From NCBI GenBank assembly GCA_937896275.1, contig CALBMW010000939.1, forward strand, positions 1 through 11,840: 11,840 bases of DNA, read 5' to 3'. Origin of the DNA: an uncultured Myxococcales bacterium. Lineage in GTDB: Bacteria; Myxococcota_A; Bradymonadia; UBA7976; UBA1532. The notes under the pieces were generated by a model. The model saw only the letters and a program-made list of their open reading frames with translations, ran no database searches and was not told the DNA's origin. The translations under genes were made by a program, and so were the position numbers. This document shows, in pieces, positions 6,878 through 11,840 of the stretch (positions are counted from its first letter, which is position 1; the number at the start of each line of letters is the position of its first letter).

Positions 6878-6936
6878 GACTGGCCCGAGCTTCTGGCCCG
6901 AGTGACTGGCCCGAGTGACTGGCCCGAGTGACTGGC
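6878..6936. repeat. 13-bp tandem repeat, about 4.5 copies
   Basis: The unit GACTGGCCCGAGT occurs at 6904-6916 and 6917-6929 exactly, at 6878-6890 with one change, at 6891-6903 with two changes at its left end, and in part at 6930-6936. It fills the middle of the 121-base gap between the outer-membrane protein gene, which ends at 6964, and the molybdoenzyme start at 6842. It is non-coding on both strands as far as I can see. It may bind a regulator, form RNA structure in the operon message, or be a variable-number repeat. Confidence 0.9.
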
Positions 6937-6963
6937 TATGGCTGACGAGACACGGAGCGGACG

Positions 6964-7911
6964 TCACCTCTCCCAGAGGGAGAAGTCGGTGCTGAGGCCC
7001 ACGAACAGATCGACCGATCGCACGGTGTTGCGACCCCAGGGTGTCGCGAAGGCCTGCGCGCTCAGCGCGATGTGCGGCAGGGGCGTGACCTCGACGCCCA
7101 CGCCCACCTTGAGGTAGCGCTGGCTGGTGGGCGCCGGCTCGCTCGCCGAGAAGCCCACCGAGGGCGCCCGCAGCGACACGACGGCCTCGCTCAGCCCCTG
7201 CAGCAGCAGCGGACTCCAGGGGCGCGCCCCCAACTCGGCGCGGGCCACGATCTCGTCGCCCGGATCGGACTGCTGGTCGACCGTGCAGCCCCGATCCTGT
7301 CCGGGCTGACAGGCCGCTGCGTTCGACAGCCCGTACCACGGCGTGTGCATGCGGTAGCCAGCGCCGACCTGCGCGTAGGCCGCGCCCAGGAAGCCCAACC
7401 CGAAGCCCTGCCCGTAGTCGACGGTCGCCGCCAGGTCGACCTGCCCGCGACCCGGCGCGGGCAGGAGGTTGCGCGTGTAGAAGGTCGGCAAGGTCGCGCG
7501 GACGTTGACCGCCGCCGCCGCGCTCTCGGGCAGCCACGCCAGCCACGGCAGCAAGGACCACCGCGCCCCCAACTCCAGATCCCCCAGCGCCGCGGTCTCG
7601 TAGCGGAAGCCGAGGTCGCGCACGATGACCCGCTTGTAGGGCATCGCGGCGACCAGCGTCAGGCGGTCGGTCAGCCCGACCTCGCCGTAGAGGTAGACGC
7701 TCCGGTCGAAGAAGGCCGGCGCGTAGACATCGTCGGCGTAGAGCTTCAACTGGCCGTCGAAGGCATACTGCTCGCTCGCCGTGGCCGCGCCGTAGGCGAC
7801 CTTCAGGTAGGTGTGCCCCTCGCTTTGGGTCCAGGCCTGGCCGTGGGCCACGCCGGCGGCGCCGCCGATGAGCATCCCGAGGGCGATGAAGGTCGCGGTG
7901 ATGTGTCGCAT
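6964..7911 (-). CDS. Outer-membrane beta-barrel protein, unassigned transporter-like
   Basis: A protein of 315 residues with a clear signal peptide (MRHITATFIALGMLIGGAAGVAHG, cut near residue 24-26). After that come repeated amphipathic strands such as VYLYGEVGLTDRLTLVAAMPYKRV, 'LGDLELGARWSLL' and 'QRYLKVGVGVEVTP', in the style of the phenol-degradation/MetA-pathway or 'transporter' outer-membrane proteins. It has only two cysteines, C201 and C208 (ACQPGQDRGC), in a polar stretch that looks like an extracellular loop, so they could form a disulfide. No heme site is present. It starts one base after the stop of the diheme-barrel gene and has only a weak ribosome site, so it is probably translated by coupling. 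It may be a second barrel working with the heme-bearing one, or a channel for the substrate of the molybdoenzyme. Its function is not recognised. Confidence 0.85.
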   Translation of the reverse strand: MRHITATFIALGMLIGGAAGVAHGQAWTQSEGHTYLKVAYGAATASEQYAFDGQLKLYADDVYAPAFFDRSVYLYGEVGLTDRLTLVAAMPYKRVIVRDLGFRYETAALGDLELGARWSLLPWLAWLPESAAAAVNVRATLPTFYTRNLLPAPGRGQVDLAATVDYGQGFGLGFLGAAYAQVGAGYRMHTPWYGLSNAAACQPGQDRGCTVDQQSDPGDEIVARAELGARPWSPLLLQGLSEAVVSLRAPSVGFSASEPAPTSQRYLKVGVGVEVTPLPHIALSAQAFATPWGRNTVRSVDLFVGLSTDFSLWER

Positions 7912-7912
7912 G

Positions 7913-9439
7913 TCACAACCATCCGTGAAGCTGGATGAACAGATCGGCGCTGGCCTGGCCGCCCGCGGGCAGACCCACCCGAGCGTCGGTGCCGAGCGTC
8001 AGGCCGGGCACGATGGTCAGATCCAGGCCCACGCCAGGGCGGTGGATGTCGTCGTCCACCACATCCACGTCGGGATCCCAGACGTCGTAGCGCAACCGGG
8101 CGACGACCCCGTTGAGCGCGGTCCAGGCGAGTTGGTGGTACCAGGCGACCTGCGCCGCGCTCGTCCCGCTGTGCGGCCGCTCGTACCAGCCCACGTCGAC
8201 CTCGCCCAGCAGCGTCAGCGGCAACGGGGCGCTGTAGAACCAAGGGTTGAAGGACCACTGCAGCGAGGCATCGGTCGTGTCGCCGCCGGTGCTGAGCGGC
8301 CGACGGCGCGCCATGAGGCTGCCGCCCACGCTCCAGCCGAGGTCCCGCCAGCCGGCGCTCAGCGCGGCGCCCTTGCCCTCACCCGGCTCGAGCGGGTTGG
8401 AGGCGTCGAGCGTGCTGGGCACGAAGGCCGACGCCGTGACGTAGGGGTAGTTCGCGGCGAAGCCGATCTCGGCGCCGATGACGCGGTTCGCTGGATCCTC
8501 CTGGCTCATGCCGAAGGCACGGCGGATGTAGGCCGTGTGATCGGCGATTCGGGTGCCGTAGGCCGGCAGGAAGCGCCCGACCCGCAGGTGCGACAAGAGG
8601 GGCCACTCGTGCGTCATCAGCCAGAGGTCGCGCACGGCCAAGCGGCCCTGACCGTCGCGCTGAGCGTCGAAGGTGGCGCTGCGGGCGCGGCCGCGGGCGC
8701 CGACGGTGGCGGCGAGCGTCAGGTGCTCCATCGGGTGCACGGCGGCGTAGGCGTCGGCCTGCATGGGAAAGAACAGAGGGCCCCCGCTCCAGAAGGCGAA
8801 GCGCGCGTCGCCGCCGAACAAGAGCAGCGGATCGGCGTTGAGGTCGTCGTAGCGACCGTTCAGCCAAGCCATCTCGGCGGGCTCGCCGAAGGGCCGACCG
8901 AAGGCGAGCAGGCCGCGGTCGGCCGGCGGGGCGCCGGGTCCCCGAGGATCGAGGGCGCGGTCGGCCATCGCGGGGGGCTGCGCCGGCTGTGACGGGGCCG
9001 CCTCGGAGGGGGCCGGCTGCGACTCGGCCATCGGCGCGTCGGGATCCAGGCGCCAGCTGTCCAGCCCGCCGCGGCGACGATCGTCCCAGGGGCGCTCGTG
9101 CGCGTTCCAGATGGGCAGCGTGCTCGCGCCGTAGTAGGCGCCCGACACGGTGCGCAGGCCGCCGCCGTTCGGATCGACGTGGCAGGCGACGCAGCTCAGG
9201 CTGCACTTGCGCCGGGCGACTTGCGGCGGATCGAACCAGCCGGTGGGCGAGCTGTGGCAGTTGTCGCAGGTGCGGCCCGAGCGCGCGGCGTAGAGGGGCA
9301 GCGCGTGGGCCAGGCCAGGCCAGACCAGCGCCAGCGCCAGCGCCGGTGCCAGCGCCCGTGCCACCGCAAGCACAGTCAGGGCGCCTCCGACCGTCCGCGC
9401 GCGGACGGCGTGTGCGTCGGTGGTGTGTTCGTCAGTCAC
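7913..9439 (-). CDS. Diheme cytochrome c fused to an outer-membrane beta-barrel
   Basis: A protein of 508 residues from a GTG start at 9439, with AGGGGG at 9446-9451 upstream and an eight-base overlap with the preceding gene (GTGACTGA). A long signal peptide ends at AHA (residue 46). A short heme domain follows with CDNCH (58-62) and CSLSCVACH (79-87); C79 is an extra cysteine before the second CxxCH. Next come 'DPNGGGLRTVSGAYYG', a Pro/Ala-rich linker (about 132-176), and some 330 residues of barrel-like strands with long turns, for example LRVGRFLPAYGTRIADHTAYIRRAF and 'GVGLDLTIVPGLTLGTDARV'. The architecture suggests hemes held in or at the mouth of an outer-membrane pore, as in an electron conduit. 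I recall similar proteins in Myxococcota but none with a known role. Heme binding is near certain; the barrel is inferred from strand pattern. Confidence 0.88.
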   Translation of the reverse strand: MTDEHTTDAHAVRARTVGGALTVLAVARALAPALALALVWPGLAHALPLYAARSGRTCDNCHSSPTGWFDPPQVARRKCSLSCVACHVDPNGGGLRTVSGAYYGASTLPIWNAHERPWDDRRRGGLDSWRLDPDAPMAESQPAPSEAAPSQPAQPPAMADRALDPRGPGAPPADRGLLAFGRPFGEPAEMAWLNGRYDDLNADPLLLFGGDARFAFWSGGPLFFPMQADAYAAVHPMEHLTLAATVGARGRARSATFDAQRDGQGRLAVRDLWLMTHEWPLLSHLRVGRFLPAYGTRIADHTAYIRRAFGMSQEDPANRVIGAEIGFAANYPYVTASAFVPSTLDASNPLEPGEGKGAALSAGWRDLGWSVGGSLMARRRPLSTGGDTTDASLQWSFNPWFYSAPLPLTLLGEVDVGWYERPHSGTSAAQVAWYHQLAWTALNGVVARLRYDVWDPDVDVVDDDIHRPGVGLDLTIVPGLTLGTDARVGLPAGGQASADLFIQLHGWL

Positions 9440-9785
9440 AGGTGGCCCCCTGCGCGTGCCAGCGATCGAGGATCAGCAGGTCGTAGCTCGAGACCCTGAG
9501 GGCGCCCCCCGGGGGCATGGACTTGGAGTCGGCGGCGGTGCTCCAGACGGAGCCGAAGCTGCGCCGGGTGTTGTCGCATGTGTCGAGAGAGACCCCCACG
9601 TTCAGCGCGCCGCTGGGGCTGTGACACGTGGTGCAGTAGTAGTCCATGATCGGCTGCACGTCCTGGGTCCACGTGGGCCGCTCGGGCGCAGCGGCCGGAT
9701 CGACCACCTCGAGCGGGTCGCTGCCGAAGGCGCAGCCGGCGCAGGTGAACAGCGCGAGCGCGATGAAGGGCGTGCGAAGGGGCAT
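9432..9785 (-). CDS. Monoheme c-type cytochrome lipoprotein
   Basis: A small protein of 117 residues. The ATG at 9785 is supported by GAGGAG at 9794-9799, eight bases upstream, and by an immediate signal peptide; the frame runs further upstream, but there it is a shadow of the kinase-like gene. The signal ends in TCAGC, so C18 (less likely C15) is the lipidated residue. The heme site is CTTCH (51-55) after 'WTQDVQPIMDYY', and MPPGG (M90) is a likely distal ligand region. C70 and C116 remain and could form a disulfide. The layout resembles small planctomycete- and myxobacterium-type cytochrome modules (QPIxxxxCxxCH ... MPP ... WxxxGA). It overlaps the diheme-barrel gene by eight bases, so it is probably a periplasmic electron carrier docking on that barrel. 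Confidence 0.9.
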   Translation of the reverse strand: MPLRTPFIALALFTCAGCAFGSDPLEVVDPAAAPERPTWTQDVQPIMDYYCTTCHSPSGALNVGVSLDTCDNTRRSFGSVWSTAADSKSMPPGGALRVSSYDLLILDRWHAQGATCD

Positions 9786-9793
9786 CAGCCGGG

Positions 9794-9799
9794 CTCCTC
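9794..9799 (-). promoter_or_regulatory. Ribosome binding site fixing the start at 9785
   Basis: GAGGAG on the - strand, eight bases ahead of the ATG at 9785. It decides the short reading of this frame over the much longer open frame that continues to 10631. Confidence 0.75.
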
Positions 9800-9835
9800 T
9801 CGAGGTGACCACGAGGCGCAGGGGGGCGTTGAGCG

Positions 9836-10942
9836 TCAACCGCGAGCGACCAGCACCTGTGCGGACGCCGGTGGTGGCGCCCCGCCCGCAGCCTGTGACG
9901 GCAGGGTGGCGAGCGTCAACAGACCACCCACCAGCAGCGCGGACGCCCCGACCAGGATGTCGGTCATGTGGGGACGCGCCCGGCGCAGGCGGCCGACCAG
10001 TCGCAGGGGGGCGGGCCGCCGGGTCGAGGCCGGCGAGCGCGTGGGGCCGTGCGCCAGGGGCAAGGTCGTGCCCGGGGTGATCGCGCGGAGCGCCCGGTCC
10101 ATCTCGAAGGCGCTGGCGAAGCGCTGGGCCGGCTCCGCGGCGGTGGCGCGGGCGACCAGCGCCGCCAGCGGGCCACCGAGGCGCTCGGTCTCGTCCCGGG
10201 CGGCCCCGGCCGCGGCGCCAGTGAGCAGGAAGGCGAGCAGGTGGCCGAGGGCGACCAGATCGCCCGCGGCGTCGGGGTGGACGTGGGGCCGGTCCATGCG
10301 GGCCAGGCCGAAGCCCAGGACCTTGACGCGGTTCTCGTGGAAGGGCTGATCCACCAGCAGCACGCGGTCGGGCCCCAGATCGCCGTGGTCCAGGCCCAGG
10401 GCGTGGGCCTCGCGCAGGGCGTGCAGCAGCTGCAGGGCGATGTGATGCACGCGGGCCGCCGAGAAGGGGCCGCTGATCGCGACCACCTGGGCCAGCGTGC
10501 GGCCTCGCAGCAGCTCGAAGACGGCGTAGGTCAGGCCCTGGCAGTCGCCCGCGTCGTGACAGGTGACGGACGCGGGGCTGGTGAGCTCGGCGCTGCGGCG
10601 CATCTCTTCGTAGACGCGCATGCCCGACCACTCGCCCCCGGCCTGTCCTGAGCGCGCCACCCGCAACGCCACCTTGCGGCCGGTGGCGAGCTGGACCGCG
10701 ATGTAGGTCTGCTGGCTGGCGTCGAGCACGTCGACCAGCGCGTAGCGGTCATCCAGGACGCGGCCCAGCAAGTCATCGCTCGGGTGGGCCCGCCGAACCG
10801 AGCGCGGGACCGGCGCGTGCCCGTCGACGGGGCACAGCTCGGCCGCGCCGGCCGCCATCGACAGGCGCTTGCAGCGGGGGCACACCATGACCTGGTCGCA
10901 GAGGGTCGCCACGTCGAGGGTCGCCACGTTGAGGGTCTCCAT
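9836..10942 (-). CDS. Zinc-ribbon Ser/Thr pseudokinase with C-terminal membrane anchor
   Basis: A protein of 368 residues. A small zinc-ribbon-like N terminus (CPRC at 21-24, LCPVDG at 36-41) precedes a kinase-like fold (about 60-290): 'LLGRVLDDRYALVDVLDASQ', VALRVAR, 'VFELLRGRTLAQVV', DHGDLGPDRVLL, VLGFGLARMD and 'PAQRFASAFEMDRAL'. The catalytic features are lost. No Gly-rich loop is seen, the VAIK Lys is R94, HRDLKPEN reads HGDLGPDR (176-183), and the Asp of DFG is Gly (LGFG, 199-202). It is therefore probably a pseudokinase that binds a partner. One hydrophobic segment lies at about 326-347, so the kinase part would be cytoplasmic. The start is backed by AAGGAAGG, eight bases upstream. It is followed 50 bases later by the cytochrome genes and may head their operon. 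Confidence 0.88.
   Translation of the reverse strand: METLNVATLDVATLCDQVMVCPRCKRLSMAAGAAELCPVDGHAPVPRSVRRAHPSDDLLGRVLDDRYALVDVLDASQQTYIAVQLATGRKVALRVARSGQAGGEWSGMRVYEEMRRSAELTSPASVTCHDAGDCQGLTYAVFELLRGRTLAQVVAISGPFSAARVHHIALQLLHALREAHALGLDHGDLGPDRVLLVDQPFHENRVKVLGFGLARMDRPHVHPDAAGDLVALGHLLAFLLTGAAAGAARDETERLGGPLAALVARATAAEPAQRFASAFEMDRALRAITPGTTLPLAHGPTRSPASTRRPAPLRLVGRLRRARPHMTDILVGASALLVGGLLTLATLPSQAAGGAPPPASAQVLVARG
10901..10942. repeat. 15-bp tandem repeat at the pseudokinase start
   Basis: The units at 10901-10915 and 10916-10930 differ by one base, and a third, partial and diverged unit runs to the ATG at 10942. They encode a five-residue repeat on the - strand (METLN, VATLD, VATLC). 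The period keeps the frame, so slippage would only change the length of the N-terminal tail. Confidence 0.75.
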
Positions 10943-11137
10943 GATCGTCGCCTTCCTTCACGCACGTCGCCGGTCCTGGGCCAGGCCAACCGCACGGGTG
11001 CGGTGAAGGCCAGGTTTCCGACGCTCGCTGCGGCTTTGTTTCGAACTTTCGATCGTGGAACCCGCAGCCCCACGGTGGTGGGCAAGGCGGGGCGAAGAAA
11101 AGACGACGAAAAGAGAGATTGACGCGTAGACCGACGA
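10943..11137 (-). promoter_or_regulatory. 195-base intergenic region, candidate promoter/leader of the cytochrome operon
   Basis: This is the largest gap upstream of the - strand gene set and is richer in A/T than its surroundings near 11030-11055 and 11090-11120. It contains an inverted repeat, TCGAA-CT-TTCGA (11041-11052); a 16-base palindrome (10989-11004); a hairpin-like CCCAC-GGTG-GTGGG (11069-11082); and the ribosome site AAGGAAGG (10951-10958). I could not pick a convincing -35/-10 pair or a sigma-54 site. A terminator for the upstream Cys-rich gene is not evident either. Confidence 0.4.
10989..11004. promoter_or_regulatory. Inverted repeat, possible operator or leader hairpin
   Basis: ACCGCAC (10989-10995), two bases, then GTGCGGT (10998-11004): a seven-base perfect inverted repeat, flanked on both sides by GGCC, which can extend the stem with a small bulge. 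It lies 47-62 bases upstream of the pseudokinase start. It could be a dimer operator or a leader stem. Confidence 0.45.
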
Positions 11138-11840
11138 TCAGTCGCCTTCGTCGGCCCCCTCGGCCAGGCACAGGGGCGCGACGACCAGGTCGGGGTCGAG
11201 CACCAGCGCGGCCGGCTCGCCCGGCAGGCAGACGCCGTTCTCACAGACGTAGCCTTCGGCCAGCCGGCATTGATCGGCCTCGTCGCACCCGGCCGCCCAG
11301 ACCCGGGTCGCGACGCCCCCCAGCTCGGTGGCGAGCGTGCGGGCGCCCTGCGGCGTGCAGCCCCCCACGGGCAGGACGCAGTAGCCGCCGGGGTAACGTG
11401 CGTAGCGATCGCGCTCCAGGCACGCCCCCAGCGGGCCACAGTCCGCGTCGGCGACGCAGGACGCGCCGAGCGCGACCCCGCACGTGTCGCCGGCGCGCCC
11501 GTCGGAGTCCTCGACCTCGCACGGCAAGGGCACCCGGACCGCGTGGAAGCCGGGGGTCAGCGCGCGGCCGGTGGGCGAGGCCGCGGCCTCGACGGCGCGC
11601 TCGGCGTAGAGCAAGACGTGGTTGGCCGAGCCGCCGCGCAGCTCGCCGGGCCCAGCGAGGCCATCGCCGTCGAGATCCTCGTAGACGAGGATCAGCCCGA
11701 CGCGCACGGCGCCGGACCGATCGCGCCAGGGCACGTCGCCGGGGCCCTCGAAGACGTTGAGGGTGAAGGTGCCGGGGAAGCGCACCGCCACCGAGATGGC
11801 CGACTGCTCCACCAACGCGTCGGTGAGGGCCGTGGTGCCG
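11138..11840 (-). CDS. Cys-rich secreted/lipoprotein-like protein, 5' partial
   Basis: The frame is open to the right edge, so about 233 C-terminal residues are seen; a TTG at 11815 is only an internal candidate start. The first part looks like beta-rich extracellular sequence (VEQSAISVAVRFPGTFTLNVFEGP) and includes 'LILVYEDLDGDGLAGPGEL', a DxDxDG calcium-loop-like motif. Then come Cys-rich segments of the type 'CVADADCGPLGAC' and 'CDEADQC...GYVCENGVCLPGEPA', which are frequent in myxobacterial surface and lipoproteins and usually form disulfides. It ends in an acidic tail (EGADEGD). No enzyme signature is visible. The gene lies 195 bases upstream of the pseudokinase in the same direction and may belong to another transcription unit. 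The product is unknown. Confidence 0.8.
   Translation of the reverse strand, partial: GTTALTDALVEQSAISVAVRFPGTFTLNVFEGPGDVPWRDRSGAVRVGLILVYEDLDGDGLAGPGELRGGSANHVLLYAERAVEAAASPTGRALTPGFHAVRVPLPCEVEDSDGRAGDTCGVALGASCVADADCGPLGACLERDRYARYPGGYCVLPVGGCTPQGARTLATELGGVATRVWAAGCDEADQCRLAEGYVCENGVCLPGEPAALVLDPDLVVAPLCLAEGADEGD

Noticed and set aside
6878..6936. Short CRISPR-like array
   Set aside because: The 13-base units are adjacent, without unique spacers; no cas genes are present.
6878..6936. Sigma-54 promoter within the repeats (TGGC...GC)
   Set aside because: The GG-to-GC spacing inside the units is not the required ten bases, and the -12 element does not fit.
9786..10631. Upstream extension of the monoheme cytochrome frame
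   Set aside because: That part is out of frame with, and fully inside, the pseudokinase gene. A signal peptide, lipobox and good ribosome site place the real start at 9785.

Overview
The window is about 70% G+C and almost fully coding, with no gene-free stretch longer than about 250 bases. Several traits suggest a Myxococcota-type (former deltaproteobacterial) chromosome: a Ser/Thr-kinase-like protein with a zinc ribbon and one membrane anchor, Cys-rich lipoprotein-like segments of the 'CxxDxxC...CxxGxC' kind, Asp/Ala-rich and Gly-rich spacers behind export signals, and many outer-membrane barrels with c-type cytochromes. This assignment is an inference from style, not from a marker gene. I see no rRNA, tRNA, CRISPR array, transposase or integrase.

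Left block, + strand (1-2619): three tightly overlapping genes. They encode the end of a secreted thioredoxin-fold protein (WCTAC), a TlpA-like thiol-disulfide protein (WCAPC), and a DUF6029-like outer-membrane barrel whose mature form has only two cysteines, close together near the C terminus. A convergent pair on the - strand follows: a PAS histidine kinase (3208-4422) and, downstream of it, a PAS-like/LuxR-type DNA-binding protein without a receiver domain (2647-3174).

Centre and right, - strand (10942 down to 4672): a likely operon. In transcription order it encodes a zinc-ribbon pseudokinase with a C-terminal membrane anchor, a monoheme cytochrome lipoprotein, a diheme cytochrome fused to an outer-membrane barrel, a second outer-membrane barrel protein, a Tat-exported molybdoenzyme of the sulfite oxidase fold, and a triheme cytochrome lipoprotein. 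Most junctions overlap or are within 1-50 bases. The exception is a 121-base gap before the molybdoenzyme, which holds a 13-bp tandem repeat. The gene set has the parts expected of a path that takes electrons from a periplasmic molybdoenzyme through lipoprotein cytochromes to a heme-bearing outer-membrane barrel. Six c-type heme sites (CxxCH) lie in three proteins. The substrate, the direction of electron flow and the acceptor cannot be read from the sequence.

Right edge, - strand (11138-11840): the 3' part of a secreted Cys-rich protein that continues beyond the window.
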